64,000 nt of DNA from Terripilifer sp031921685 (lineage in GTDB: Bacteria > Pseudomonadota > Alphaproteobacteria > Rhizobiales > Beijerinckiaceae): assembly GCF_031921685.1 (NCBI RefSeq), contig NZ_JAPDHU010000001.1, positions 1,364,001-1,428,000 on the forward strand, in the 5' to 3' direction. This document shows, in pieces, positions 9,370 through 18,233 of this stretch (the first letter of the stretch is position 1; the number at the start of each line of letters is the position of its first letter). The notes under the pieces are model-generated. The model ran no database searches and had not been told where the DNA came from. It saw nothing but the letters and a program-made list of their open reading frames with translations. Both the position numbers and the translations under genes were made by a program.

Positions 9370-9521
9370 CTTCTTTTTGCGGCACTGCACGCTTTCGCGT
9401 TCCCAAGGCCGTTAAATTCGTATATGGGGAGCCGCGTCCGTGATGCTTTGCTGCGTCGCGGCGCGTCCGTTTTCGCGTGTCCGACGCTGGAAAGCGGCAT
9501 CTCCAACGAGACACACGACCA

Positions 9522-11345
9522 ATGAAACTGCGAAACATCGCCATCATCGCGCACGTCGATCACGGCAAGACCACGCTCGTCGATCGCCTGCTGCAACAGT
9601 CCGGCTCCTTCCGCGAGAATCAGCGCGTCGCCGAACGCGTCATGGATTCGAACGACCTCGAAAAGGAACGCGGCATCACCATTCTCGCCAAGGCGACCTC
9701 GGTGGTGTGGAAGGACGTGCGCGTCAACATCGTCGACACGCCAGGCCACGCCGATTTCGGCGGTGAGGTCGAGCGCATCCTGTCCATGGTCGACAGCGCC
9801 ATCGTGCTCGTCGACGCGGCCGAAGGGCCGATGCCGCAGACGAAGTTCGTCGTCGGCAAGGCGCTCAAGATCGGCCTGAAGCCGATCGTCTGCATCAACA
9901 AGGTCGATCGCCCGGACGCGCGCGTCAACGAAGTGGTCAATGAAGTGTTCGACCTGTTCGCCGCGCTCGACGCGACCGACGAGCAGCTCGACTTCCCGAT
10001 CATCTACGGCTCGGCCAAACAAGGCTGGATGGCGGAGTCCCCGGAAGGTCCCACCGATCAGGGCATGGCCGCCCTCTTCGATCTCGTTCTGCGCCATGTT
10101 CCGGAACCGAAGATCGAAGAAGGCGCGTTCCGCATGCTCGGCACCCTTCTGGAAGCCAATCCCTATCTCGGCCGGGTCATCACCGGCCGTGTTTTTTCCG
10201 GCAACATCAAGCCGAACCAGGCGGTCAAGGTTTTGGACCGCACCGGCAAAGTGGTGGAAACCGGCCGCGTCTCGAAAATCCTCGCCTTCCGCGGCATCGA
10301 GCGCCAGCCGATTGAAGAGGCGGAAGCCGGCGACATCGTCGCCATCGCGGGCCTCGAAAAGTACAACGTCGCCGATACGCTGTGCGCGCCTGATGTCACC
10401 GAGCCCTTGCAGGCCCAGCCGATCGATCCGCCGACCCTGTCGATGACCTTCATGGTCAATGACTCGCCGCTCGCCGGCACCGAAGGCGATAAAGTGACGA
10501 GCCGCGTCATTCGCGATCGTCTGTTCCGCGAAGCGGAAGGCAATGTGGCGCTGCGCGTCGAGGCCGCGCCGAATTCCGACGCTTACATCGTTTCGGGCCG
10601 CGGCGAATTGCAGCTCGCCATTCTCATCGAGACCATGCGCCGCGAAGGCTTTGAACTGTCGATCTCGCGCCCGCGCGTCGTCTTTCAGCGTGACGAAGAC
10701 GGCCAGGTGCTCGAGCCAATCGAAGAAGTCGTCATCGACGTCGACGAGGAACATTCTGGCGTCGTCGTGCAGAAGATGGCCGAACGCAAGGCCGAGATGA
10801 TCGAAATGCGCCCGTCCGGTGGCAATCGCCTGCGTCTGGTGTTCCACGCCCCGACGCGTGGCCTCATCGGCTATCAGGGCGAACTGCTCACCGACACACG
10901 CGGCACGGCGATCATGAACCGCCTGTTCCACGACTATGCGCCTTATAAGGGCGACATCCAGGGCCGCCGTAACGGCGTGCTGATCTCCAACGAAGCGGGC
11001 GAGGCGGTCGCCTATGCGCTGTGGAAGCTGGAAGATCGCGGCCCAATGATGATCGAGCCAGGCTGGAAAGTGTATCGCGGCATGATCGTCGGCGAGCACA
11101 CCCGCGACAACGACCTTGAGATCAACGTGCTGAAGGGCAAGCAGCTCACCAACATCCGCACGCAGAGCAAGGACGAAGCGGTGCGCCTGACGCCGCCGAT
11201 CCGCATGACCCTCGAAAAGGCGCTGGCCTATATCGAGGACGACGAGCGCGTGGAAGTGACGCCGAAGTCGATCCGTCTGCGCAAGGCGATCCTCGATCCG
11301 AACGATCGCAAGAAGGCCGAGCGTTCGAAGGAAGCGGTGGCTTAA
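9522..11345 (+). CDS. typA: Translational GTPase TypA/BipA
   Basis: A 607-residue ribosome-associated GTPase that assists 50S assembly and stress or cold growth. G1 AHVDHGKT at about 9-16, G3 DTPGHADF, G4 NKVD and the EF-G-like C-terminal domains are present, including RLVFHAPTRGLIGYQG, specific to TypA. I start at the ATG at 9522 (MKLRNIAII), the conserved N terminus; an open frame extends to 9477 without family similarity. A strong hairpin follows in the convergent gap to the signal peptidase gene. Confidence 0.97.
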   Translation: MKLRNIAIIAHVDHGKTTLVDRLLQQSGSFRENQRVAERVMDSNDLEKERGITILAKATSVVWKDVRVNIVDTPGHADFGGEVERILSMVDSAIVLVDAAEGPMPQTKFVVGKALKIGLKPIVCINKVDRPDARVNEVVNEVFDLFAALDATDEQLDFPIIYGSAKQGWMAESPEGPTDQGMAALFDLVLRHVPEPKIEEGAFRMLGTLLEANPYLGRVITGRVFSGNIKPNQAVKVLDRTGKVVETGRVSKILAFRGIERQPIEEAEAGDIVAIAGLEKYNVADTLCAPDVTEPLQAQPIDPPTLSMTFMVNDSPLAGTEGDKVTSRVIRDRLFREAEGNVALRVEAAPNSDAYIVSGRGELQLAILIETMRREGFELSISRPRVVFQRDEDGQVLEPIEEVVIDVDEEHSGVVVQKMAERKAEMIEMRPSGGNRLRLVFHAPTRGLIGYQGELLTDTRGTAIMNRLFHDYAPYKGDIQGRRNGVLISNEAGEAVAYALWKLEDRGPMMIEPGWKVYRGMIVGEHTRDNDLEINVLKGKQLTNIRTQSKDEAVRLTPPIRMTLEKALAYIEDDERVEVTPKSIRLRKAILDPNDRKKAERSKEAVA

Positions 11346-11362
11346 CAGCGCCTTCCAAGACA

Positions 11363-11392
11363 GCCTTGTCGCGTGGCAAGACGCGACAAGGC
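11363..11392. terminator. Hairpin between convergent typA and signal peptidase genes
   Basis: GCCTTGTCGCGT pairs perfectly over 12 bp with ACGCGACAAGGC around a six-base loop. It occupies most of the 48-bp gap and could stop transcription from both sides, although no long T run follows. Confidence 0.55.
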
Positions 11393-11393
11393 G

Positions 11394-12113
11394 TTACTCG
11401 ATGCGCTCCAACAGGCGCCGTGGCGGGCAACGCAGACCTTGCTCGCCGCTGCAACTCGCCAGGGAATAGAGAATCGCATCGGCGCGGCCGATCAGATTCT
11501 CAAGCGGCACGAAGCCCATTTCGGCGAAACGACTGTCGGCGGAATTGTCGCGATTGTCGCCGAGCATGAACAGCCTGCCCTCGGGCACCACTTTTTCCTC
11601 CATGTCGCCATCGGCACTGCGCGCGTCGCGCAATAGAATCGTGTGCGGTTCTGCGCCGGGCAGGCGTTCCTGATAGGCCGTCACCGCAACGCGATATCCA
11701 GACGGATCGCGGTAGGTCCAACGACCAGAGCGCACGAGCGGAACTTCAGCACCGTTCAACCACAGCCGCCCCGCTCTGATCGCGACCCGGTCACCAGGCA
11801 GGCCGATGACGCGCTTGACCATGTCGTCGCCGTCGAACGGATGGCGAAACACCACCACATCGCCGTGCTTGGGCAGGATCGCCGGAATGCGACCGCTCGC
11901 GCCGGGAAAGCGGGGCAAGTAGTCACCACCGACGAGGGAGAAACGGCTGTAGCCGAAGGGAAACTTGAGCGCGGCGAACCGATCGCCAACCTCCAGGGTC
12001 GGAACCATGCTTTCGCTCGGCACATGATAGGTCGCGAAGGCAAGGGAGCGCATCACCAGCATGAGCGCCAAGGCGCCGACAGCGGTTCTGATCAGTTCAC
12101 GCGTTTTCGACAT
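11394..12113 (-). CDS. lepB: Signal peptidase I (S26 family)
   Basis: A 239-residue membrane-anchored serine protease that removes signal peptides on the periplasmic face. One N-terminal hydrophobic helix (about 8-27) is followed by the nucleophile motif VPSESMVPTL (Ser near 35), the general-base lysine in MVKRVIGLPGD near 98 and the box GDNRDNSADSR near 190. An unusual insert rich in glycine and proline lies between the serine and lysine boxes. It is not next to rnc or era as the housekeeping lepB often is, so it may be a second signal peptidase of the chromosome. Family is certain, housekeeping status is not. Confidence 0.9.
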   Translation of the reverse strand: MSKTRELIRTAVGALALMLVMRSLAFATYHVPSESMVPTLEVGDRFAALKFPFGYSRFSLVGGDYLPRFPGASGRIPAILPKHGDVVVFRHPFDGDDMVKRVIGLPGDRVAIRAGRLWLNGAEVPLVRSGRWTYRDPSGYRVAVTAYQERLPGAEPHTILLRDARSADGDMEEKVVPEGRLFMLGDNRDNSADSRFAEMGFVPLENLIGRADAILYSLASCSGEQGLRCPPRRLLERIE

Positions 12114-12257
12114 GAGGGGCAGTCCGGAAAGATGTCCGAGTTTCGACGGTGATTGTGGCCCGGTTGGGGCGCCAACTGGCGGCGTATTACGACTTAACCA
12201 CGTAGCAAGGTTCTTGTTCTAGCTTGCCTTTTCGCAATTCGCGCTGGGACGGCTCAC

Positions 12258-12548
12258 ATGGCTTTCACGATCAACCCCAACAAGCGGCGCAATGCCCTTG
12301 CCCGGCAGGAAGCCTTGCTCGAGCGCATGCGTATCGGCATCGGCGACGAGCCGGCTCATACGGACGTACAGCCGGAAACGCCGCCGGCCGCCGACCCTGC
12401 GCCCTCAGATGAGGCCGCACGGCAGCTCATGCAGACGCTATGGGCCACCCTGCCGCCGCCCGGCACCACCTGGAGCCTCGCCAAGCGCCAAGCCTGGCTG
12501 CAATCGGCCGAGCAGATGTTTTCGCTGATCTACACACGCGAAGACTGA
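12258..12548 (+). CDS. Small conserved-looking hypothetical protein
   Basis: A 96-residue protein with no domain I recognise by name. It has a basic N terminus (MAFTINPNKRRNAL), a low-complexity Glu/Pro/Ala centre near 35-55 and a tryptophan-rich C-terminal block WSLAKRQAWLQSAEQMFSLIY near 74-94 that looks like a folded helix pair. Base usage resembles the neighbours and the frame fills the gap between the divergent signal peptidase and the convergent mutM, ending 4 bp before the mutM stop. I believe it is a real gene but cannot offer a function. Confidence 0.65.
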   Translation: MAFTINPNKRRNALARQEALLERMRIGIGDEPAHTDVQPETPPAADPAPSDEAARQLMQTLWATLPPPGTTWSLAKRQAWLQSAEQMFSLIYTRED

Positions 12549-12552
12549 TCGC

Positions 12553-13434
12553 TCACTTCTGACATTTGCCGCAGAAGAAGGTCGAGCGGCCCGATTGCAC
12601 GATGCGCTGGATGGTGCCGGTGCATTTCGGCGTCGGGCAGGGGATGCCTTCGCGATCATAGACGCGGAAGGAATGCTGGAAATAGCCGAGCGTGCCATCG
12701 GTCTGGCGATGATCGCGCAAGGAGGAACCACCGGCCGCGACCGCTTCCATCAGCACATCGCGGATCGAAACCGCCAGAAGATCGGCCTTGCCGGCGGTGA
12801 GACCTTTGTTCTTGGCGATCGTGCCGGCGGCGCGGCGTGGCGACAGGCCGGAACGATGCAGCGCTTCGCTGACATAGATATTGCCAAGACCGGCAATCAG
12901 CCGCTGATCGAGAAGTGCCGCTTTCAGAGGGGTTTTCTTGCCGGCGAAAATCGCCGCGATATGGGCGCCGTCAAGCTCGTTGCCTAAAGGCTCGATGCCC
13001 ATCTCGGCAAAATACGGATGCGCCGCAAGCTCGCTGCGGGCGATAAGCTGCATGAAACCGAAGCGGCGCGGGTCATTATAGATGATGCGCGCGCCGTTCG
13101 ACATTTTGAACGTCACGTGGTCATGCGCCGCCGCTTTATTACGATCATATTGAAACACACCAGGCGTCGCCTCCTCACCCTCACGCTCGATGCGGAAGGA
13201 GCCACTCATGCCCAGATGCATGACCAGCGTGGTGCCGTCGTCGAGATCGCCGACGAGATATTTAGCGCGGCGGCCGAGACCGACGAGCTGGCGGCCCTCG
13301 AGCCGTTCGACGAAACGCTCGGGGAAGGGGAAGCGCAGATCGGGGCGCCGCTGTTCGACGGCAGCGAAGGTCGCGCCGGTCATATGCGGCTCAAGGCCGC
13401 GGCGGACGGTTTCGACTTCAGGCAATTCAGGCAT
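12553..13434 (-). CDS. mutM: Formamidopyrimidine-DNA glycosylase
   Basis: Base-excision repair enzyme that removes 8-oxoguanine and formamidopyrimidines and cleaves the abasic site. The 293-residue protein begins PELPEVETV, giving catalytic Pro2 and Glu3 after methionine removal. It contains VMHLGMSG, the helix-two-turn-helix region GLGNIYVSEAL and a C-terminal four-cysteine zinc finger (CPTPKC and CGKC). All hallmark residues are present. It is divergent from ubiE across a 106-bp gap, a common arrangement in alphaproteobacteria. Confidence 0.97.
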   Translation of the reverse strand: MPELPEVETVRRGLEPHMTGATFAAVEQRRPDLRFPFPERFVERLEGRQLVGLGRRAKYLVGDLDDGTTLVMHLGMSGSFRIEREGEEATPGVFQYDRNKAAAHDHVTFKMSNGARIIYNDPRRFGFMQLIARSELAAHPYFAEMGIEPLGNELDGAHIAAIFAGKKTPLKAALLDQRLIAGLGNIYVSEALHRSGLSPRRAAGTIAKNKGLTAGKADLLAVSIRDVLMEAVAAGGSSLRDHRQTDGTLGYFQHSFRVYDREGIPCPTPKCTGTIQRIVQSGRSTFFCGKCQK

Positions 13435-13540
13435 AGCGTTTTCTGGCCGCGTCAGATGTTCACGATGACTTCAAGTACTCATTGACTTACATAGCCTCCG
13501 GGCGGCAGGCACGCTATGGTCTGTCCCGCCGGAGATCATC

Positions 13541-14320
13541 ATGCAAACCGATCAAAAACCAGCCGAAACCACCGATTCCGACATCGATTTCGGCTTTTCG
13601 CGCGTTCAACTCGGCGAAAAGCAGGGGCTGGTCAACGACGTCTTCCATAAGGTGGCCGGCCGCTACGACCTGATGAACGATCTGATGTCGGCGGGCCTGC
13701 ACCGCGTCTGGAAGGACATTCTGGTGGCCCGGATCGGCCTGAGCCGCCACCGCGCCTTCCGCCATCTCGACGTCGCCGGCGGCACCGGCGATGTCGCCTT
13801 CCGCATCGCCGAGGCGGGCGGGGCTGATACGCGCGTGACGGTCGCCGATATCAACGGCGCGATGCTCGACGTCGGCCGCGAGCGCGCCATCAAGCGCCAT
13901 CTCGACGGCCAAGTAGATTTCGTCGAAGCCAATGCGGAGGAGCTGCCCTTCGCGGACAATTCCTTCGACGGCTATACGATCGCCTTCGGCATCCGCAATG
14001 TGCCGCGCCGCGACAAGGCTTTGCGCGAAGCCTGGCGCGTGCTGCGCCGGGGCGGGCATTTCCAGTGCCTGGAATTTTCCGAAGTCGACATGCCGGTGCT
14101 CGACAAGATCTATCGCGCCTATTCCTTCACCGCGATCCCGGCGATCGGCAAGGTGGTGACCGGCGACGGCCAGCCCTATCGCTATCTGGTGGAATCGATC
14201 GCGCAATTCCCGCCGCCGGAAACCTTCCGCCAGATGGTGGAAGACGCCGGCTTCCAGCGCGCCCGCTTTCAACGTTTGAGCGGCGGCATCGTGGCCATTC
14301 ACTCCGGCTGGAAGCTGTAG
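13541..14320 (+). CDS. ubiE: Ubiquinone/menaquinone C-methyltransferase UbiE
   Basis: SAM-dependent methyltransferase of 259 residues acting on the ring carbon of the quinone precursor in ubiquinone synthesis. Visible landmarks are VFHKVAGRYDLMNDLMSAG near 35-53, the SAM-binding DVAGGTGDVAFRI and the UbiE motif IAFGIRNVPRRDKALREA with EFSEVDMP. It is followed after 9 bp by ubiB, so the two form a quinone operon. No ubiA, ubiG or menaquinone genes are nearby. Confidence 0.97.
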   Translation: MQTDQKPAETTDSDIDFGFSRVQLGEKQGLVNDVFHKVAGRYDLMNDLMSAGLHRVWKDILVARIGLSRHRAFRHLDVAGGTGDVAFRIAEAGGADTRVTVADINGAMLDVGRERAIKRHLDGQVDFVEANAEELPFADNSFDGYTIAFGIRNVPRRDKALREAWRVLRRGGHFQCLEFSEVDMPVLDKIYRAYSFTAIPAIGKVVTGDGQPYRYLVESIAQFPPPETFRQMVEDAGFQRARFQRLSGGIVAIHSGWKL

Positions 14321-14329
14321 GATCACTCC

Positions 14330-15886
14330 TTGTTTCAAGCGGTCGGTCATATCTTTCGCCTGGCGCATGCCTCTTTCGTGATGGCGCGCGAAGGCGTGTT
14401 TTCAAATGTCGATGCGGCCATGCTGCCGCCACCGGCGCGCGCGCCCTTGGCGCTGGCCAAACTGATCGCGCGGCGCCGCACGACGGGGGGCACCGGCTCG
14501 CGCCTGACGCGCGCCATGGCGCGGCTCGGTCCTTCTTATGTGAAACTCGGCCAGTTCCTGGCGACGCGGCCCGACATCGTCGGCATGAATTCGGCGCGCG
14601 AACTGGAAGCTTTGCAGGACCGGATGCCGCCCTTCCCGCGCGACGAAGCGGTCAAGGTCATCGAACGGTCCTTCGATAAGAAGCTCGCCGACATCTATGC
14701 CACCTTCAGCGAACCGGTGGCGGCGGCCTCCATCGCGCAGGTGCATAAGGCGACGGTTTCAGACAACGCCGGCACGCGCGAAGTGGCCGTGAAAGTGCTG
14801 CGGCCCGGCATCGAACGACGTTTCGCGCGCGATCTAAGCGACATGTTTTTTGCAGCGCGCCTGGCCGAGCGCTGGTCGGCGGAAGCACAGCGACTGCGTT
14901 TCATCGGTGTGGTCGAAACCCTGGCGCGCACCGTGCGCATGGAAATGGATTTCCGGCTGGAGGCGGCAGCGGCTTCGGAGTTCGGCGAAAACGTCGCCAA
15001 GGACAACGATTTCCGCGTGCCCAATGTCGATTGGAACCTCACCGCCAAGGATGTGCTGACCTTGGAATGGATCGACGGCGTGCCGCTGTCGGATATCGCC
15101 GCGCTGGAGCGCGGCGGGTTCGACCGCGAAAAGCTCGGCCGCATCGTCATCCAGTCCTTCCTCACGCATGCGGTGCGCGACGGCTTGTTTCACGCCGACA
15201 TGCATCAGGGCAATCTGTTCGTCGATCGCGAAGGCCGGCTTGTCGCCGTCGACTTCGGCATCATGGGCCGGTTGGGTCCGAAAGAACGGCGCTTTCTCGC
15301 CGAAATCCTGTTCGGCTTCATCACGCGCAATTATCAGCGCGTCGCCGAAGTGCATTTCGAGGCGGGCTACGTGCCCTCGTCGCAGCGCGTCGCCGATTTC
15401 GCCCAGGCCATCCGGGCCATCGGCGAGCCGATCCATTCGCGCAAGGCCGATGAAATCTCGATGGCGAAACTGCTGACCTTGCTGTTCGAGATCACCGCTC
15501 TGTTCGAGATGAAGACGCGCACCGAACTGGTGATGCTGCAAAAGACCATGGTGGTCGTCGAAGGCGTCGCGCGTTCGCTCGATCCGCGTCTCGACATGTG
15601 GAAGACAGCCGAGCCCGTCATCGGCGAGTGGATCAAGGAGAAGCTTGGCCCCGCCGGCATCATCCAGGAAGCCGGACGCGGCGTCGCCAATCTCGGCAAG
15701 ATCGCCTTCCAACTGCCCGATCTGCTCGACCGCGCCGAAGCGGTGGCGCGGCGGATCAGCGACGAACATTTCATCTTCGACAGCGAGCGGGCGCAGAAAC
15801 AGGCGCCGCCGGCCGGCGAGACCTGGAAATGGCTGGCCCCGTGGGCGATCGCCACCCTTCTGGCGGTCGCGCTCATGCTGCGATAG
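14330..15886 (+). CDS. ubiB: UbiB atypical kinase/ATPase for ubiquinone biosynthesis
   Basis: A 518-residue ABC1/ADCK-family protein that supports assembly or substrate extraction of the ubiquinone biosynthetic complex. The KxGQ motif YVKLGQFLATRPD is near 66-78, the alanine-rich loop PVAAASIAQVHKA near 126-138, the catalytic HADMHQGNLFV near 288-298 and VDFGIMG near 307. A hydrophobic helix at the extreme C terminus anchors it to the membrane. Translation starts at a TTG at 14330: the encoded start FQAVGHIFRLAHASFV matches known UbiB N termini, and the first ATG would remove it. A long hairpin follows the stop. Confidence 0.95.
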   Translation: MFQAVGHIFRLAHASFVMAREGVFSNVDAAMLPPPARAPLALAKLIARRRTTGGTGSRLTRAMARLGPSYVKLGQFLATRPDIVGMNSARELEALQDRMPPFPRDEAVKVIERSFDKKLADIYATFSEPVAAASIAQVHKATVSDNAGTREVAVKVLRPGIERRFARDLSDMFFAARLAERWSAEAQRLRFIGVVETLARTVRMEMDFRLEAAAASEFGENVAKDNDFRVPNVDWNLTAKDVLTLEWIDGVPLSDIAALERGGFDREKLGRIVIQSFLTHAVRDGLFHADMHQGNLFVDREGRLVAVDFGIMGRLGPKERRFLAEILFGFITRNYQRVAEVHFEAGYVPSSQRVADFAQAIRAIGEPIHSRKADEISMAKLLTLLFEITALFEMKTRTELVMLQKTMVVVEGVARSLDPRLDMWKTAEPVIGEWIKEKLGPAGIIQEAGRGVANLGKIAFQLPDLLDRAEAVARRISDEHFIFDSERAQKQAPPAGETWKWLAPWAIATLLAVALMLR

Positions 15887-15911
15887 TCTCTGGCCTTTGC
15901 GCCATCTTCCT

Positions 15912-15957
15912 AGCAAATTGCGTTTCTGTAGAAACGCAATTTGCTTAGGACTTTTGT
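15912..15957 (+). terminator. Strong stem-loop after ubiB
   Basis: AGCAAATTGCGTTTC (15912-15926) pairs perfectly with GAAACGCAATTTGCT (15931-15945) around TGTA. The T-rich CTTTTGTTTT follows six bases later. It is placed as an intrinsic terminator for ubiE-ubiB, although the T run is offset from the stem. Confidence 0.65.
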
Positions 15958-15978
15958 TTTGACGCGTCTTTGTGGCGT

Positions 15979-16008
15979 TTGACTGCGTCAAACTGCAAAA
16001 CGCTATAG
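15979..16008 (+). promoter_or_regulatory. Candidate sigma-70 promoter of coaBC-dut-Rrf2
   Basis: TTGACT at 15979-15984 and GCTATA at 16002-16007 are spaced by 17 bp, close to the alphaproteobacterial housekeeping consensus. The coaBC ATG is only about 17 bases beyond the -10, giving a very short leader. It lies just after the ubiB terminator. Confidence 0.5.
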
Positions 16009-16024
16009 CGCCCGTGGTGGGAAC

Positions 16025-17260
16025 ATGCTGACAGGCAAGCGGATTCTCCTGGTGATCGGCGGCGGCATCGCCGCCTATAAGGCGCTCGACCTGATCAGGC
16101 GGCTGCGCGAACGCGGTGCCAGCGTGCGCGCCGTGCTGACACCCGCCGCCGCCCATTTCGTCACGCCGCTTTCGGTCGCCGCCTTGTCGGGGGAGAAGGT
16201 CAATGAAGACCTGTTCTCGCTGACCGACGAAGCCGAGATGGGCCATATCGAATTGTCGCGCGACGCCGATCTGCTTGTCGTCGTGCCCGCTACCGCCGAC
16301 CTGCTTGCTAAAATGGCAAATGGCCTGGCGAACGATCTGGCTTCAACGCTGCTGCTCGCCACCGACAAGCGCACGCTCGTGGCACCCGCGATGAACCTGC
16401 GCATGTGGCTGCATCCGGCAACGCAGCGCAATGTGCAGCGGCTGCGCGAGGACGGCGTCGTCTTCGTCGGGCCCGTCGACGGATCGATGGCCTGTGGCGA
16501 ATTCGGACCGGGACGGATGAGCGAGCCGCTCGAAATCGTCGCTGGCATTGAGGAGATGCTCAAACATTCGACGGTCATCGCCTTGCCGAATGGCGAGACG
16601 GCGAATGCGCTGCGCGGCAAGCATGTGGTGATCACGTCGGGACCGACGCATGAGCCGATCGATCCGGTGCGCTACATCGCCAATCGGTCTTCGGGCCGGC
16701 AGGGGCATGCGATCGCAGCCGCAGCCGCGGCCGCCGGCGCGAAAGTCACTTTGATCAGCGGCCCGGTGGCGCTGCCTGATCCAAAAGACGTGACGACCGT
16801 GCATGTCGAGACCGCGCAGGAGATGCTGGACGCGACGCGCCAGGCGCTGCCGGCCGATCTCTTCATCGCGGCGGCGGCCGTCGCCGATTGGCGCGTGGCG
16901 CAAGCCAGCGACAACAAGATCAAGAAGGGCAAGGACGCGCCGACACTGACCTTCGCCGAGAACCCCGACATTCTCGCCACCGTTTCGACCTTGAAACAGC
17001 AGCGCCCCAAGCTCGTCGTCGGCTTCGCCGCCGAGACGCAGAATGTCGAGGACTACGCGCGCCAGAAACTGGCCCGCAAGAAATGCGACATGATCGTTGC
17101 CAATGACGTCAGTCCCGCGACCGGCGTGATGGGGGGCGACGAAAATACAGTTCACATCGTCACGGCAGCCGGCATAGAAACATGGCCGAAGATGAAGAAG
17201 GACGAAGTTGCAGTGAAATTGATCGCTTTATTGGCCCAACGTCTCGAGGCCGGCGCATGA
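16025..17260 (+). CDS. coaBC: Bifunctional phosphopantothenoylcysteine decarboxylase/synthase
   Basis: Two coenzyme A biosynthesis activities in one 411-residue protein. The N-terminal CoaC flavoprotein half starts KRILLVIGGGIAAYKAL and includes MGHIELSRDADL with the active-site histidine. The C-terminal CoaB half has TSGPTHEPIDPVRYI, SSGRQGHAIA, the AAAVADWR motif and the KIKKGKD lysine region. The order decarboxylase-then-synthetase and the length are normal. The stop overlaps the dut start as ATGA. Another CoA gene, coaA, lies at 53.8 kb. Confidence 0.97.
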   Translation: MLTGKRILLVIGGGIAAYKALDLIRRLRERGASVRAVLTPAAAHFVTPLSVAALSGEKVNEDLFSLTDEAEMGHIELSRDADLLVVVPATADLLAKMANGLANDLASTLLLATDKRTLVAPAMNLRMWLHPATQRNVQRLREDGVVFVGPVDGSMACGEFGPGRMSEPLEIVAGIEEMLKHSTVIALPNGETANALRGKHVVITSGPTHEPIDPVRYIANRSSGRQGHAIAAAAAAAGAKVTLISGPVALPDPKDVTTVHVETAQEMLDATRQALPADLFIAAAAVADWRVAQASDNKIKKGKDAPTLTFAENPDILATVSTLKQQRPKLVVGFAAETQNVEDYARQKLARKKCDMIVANDVSPATGVMGGDENTVHIVTAAGIETWPKMKKDEVAVKLIALLAQRLEAGA

Positions 17261-17727
17261 ACATGGTGCGTGTTCCCGTGGTCCGCCTGCCGCATGGAGA
17301 AGGTCTCGATCTGCCGCGTTATCAAAGCAGCGGCGCGGCCGGGCTCGATCTCGTCGCCGCCGTAGCCGCCGATGAACCGGTGTCGCTGGCGCCCGGCCAG
17401 CGCCGCCTGGTGCCGACGGGCCTCTCGATCGCTCTGCCCGATGGCTATGAAGCCCAGGTTCGCCCCCGCTCCGGCCTCGCCCTTAAAAATGGGGTGACGG
17501 TGCTGAATGCTCCGGGTACGGTTGACAGTGATTACCGGGGGGAAATCGGAGTGATCCTGATCAATTTGGGCGAGGTGCCCTTTGTCATTGCGCGTGGCGA
17601 TCGCATTGCGCAGATCGTGATCGCCCCAGTCAGCCAGCTCGAATTCGAAGAGACATCGACCCTGGCCAGTTCGGCGCGCGGCGCCGGCGGTTTCGGATCG
17701 ACGGGCCGGCGGGATGGCGAGAAATGA
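17257..17727 (+). CDS. dut: dUTP diphosphatase
   Basis: Trimeric enzyme converting dUTP to dUMP and diphosphate, keeping uracil out of DNA. The 156-residue protein shows all five motifs: SGAAGLDL near 26-33, PRSGLALKNGV near 71-81, the substrate-binding GTVDSDYRGEIGV near 88-100, ARGDRIAQIVI and the C-terminal glycine-rich RGAGGFGSTG that closes over the active site. The ATG at 17257 overlaps the coaBC stop, and its own stop overlaps the Rrf2 start, so all three are translationally coupled. Confidence 0.97.
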   Translation: MNMVRVPVVRLPHGEGLDLPRYQSSGAAGLDLVAAVAADEPVSLAPGQRRLVPTGLSIALPDGYEAQVRPRSGLALKNGVTVLNAPGTVDSDYRGEIGVILINLGEVPFVIARGDRIAQIVIAPVSQLEFEETSTLASSARGAGGFGSTGRRDGEK

Positions 17728-18176
17728 TCCTGTTATCGCGTCGGGCTGTCCTGGCCATCGCGGCCGTTGTCGACATCGCCCTCCACGCGCGCCCCTCGCC
17801 CGTGGCCGCTAAAACCCTGGCTGGACGGCATCAATTGCCGCCCCGGCACCTTGAAACGCTGCTCCAGGCCCTGGTTCACGCCAATATCCTGAAGGGCGTG
17901 CGAGGACCGCGCGGCGGCTATGAACTGGCACGCGAGCGTCGCCGCATCTCCGTGGGCGAGATCGTACGGGCGGCCATGTCGGAAAGCTTCGACGATCAGG
18001 GCGAGGACCGGACGGCTTCGCCGCTGGTCGACAAGGTGATCGTTCCGCTGATCGCCGACGCCAGTAAGGAGCTTTTGGCCATCCTCGATCGTTCCACGGT
18101 GGAGGATCTGTGCCGGCAGGCCGAGACCGCCGCGGCGGTCAGCGATGCTAAGGCTACGATTGATTTTACGATCTAG
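17724..18176 (+). CDS. Rrf2 family transcriptional regulator
   Basis: A 150-residue winged-helix DNA-binding protein. The Rrf2 pattern is clear: an N-terminal helix with SRRAVLAIAAVVDIALHA, the recognition region LPPRHLETLLQALVHANILKGVRGPRGGYELAR at about 38-70 and a C-terminal dimerisation helix. Iron-sulfur Rrf2 members such as IscR have three clustered cysteines; here only one cysteine (near residue 133, DLCRQ) is seen, so cluster binding is unlikely. It directly precedes cysK, recalling CymR, the Rrf2 regulator of cysteine metabolism in Firmicutes; that link is inference. Confidence 0.9.
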   Translation: MILLSRRAVLAIAAVVDIALHARPSPVAAKTLAGRHQLPPRHLETLLQALVHANILKGVRGPRGGYELARERRRISVGEIVRAAMSESFDDQGEDRTASPLVDKVIVPLIADASKELLAILDRSTVEDLCRQAETAAAVSDAKATIDFTI

Positions 18177-18197
18177 CCCTGGCATTCTACTATTTAG

Positions 18198-18208
18198 ACA
18201 AATTTTGT
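18198..18208. promoter_or_regulatory. Candidate Rrf2 operator before cysK
   Basis: ACAAATTTTGT has 5-base inverted arms about one central base in an AT-rich stretch unusual for this genome. It lies 26 bp upstream of the cysK ATG and 22 bp downstream of the Rrf2 stop, where an autogenous or cysK operator would be expected. Confidence 0.35.
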
Positions 18209-18233
18209 ATGGTAATACCGAAGGAGGGCTCCC

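Noticed and set aside
14834..16246. 470-codon open frame antisense to ubiB
   Set aside because: It mirrors ubiB and coaBC codons and crosses the ubiB terminator; no family resemblance.
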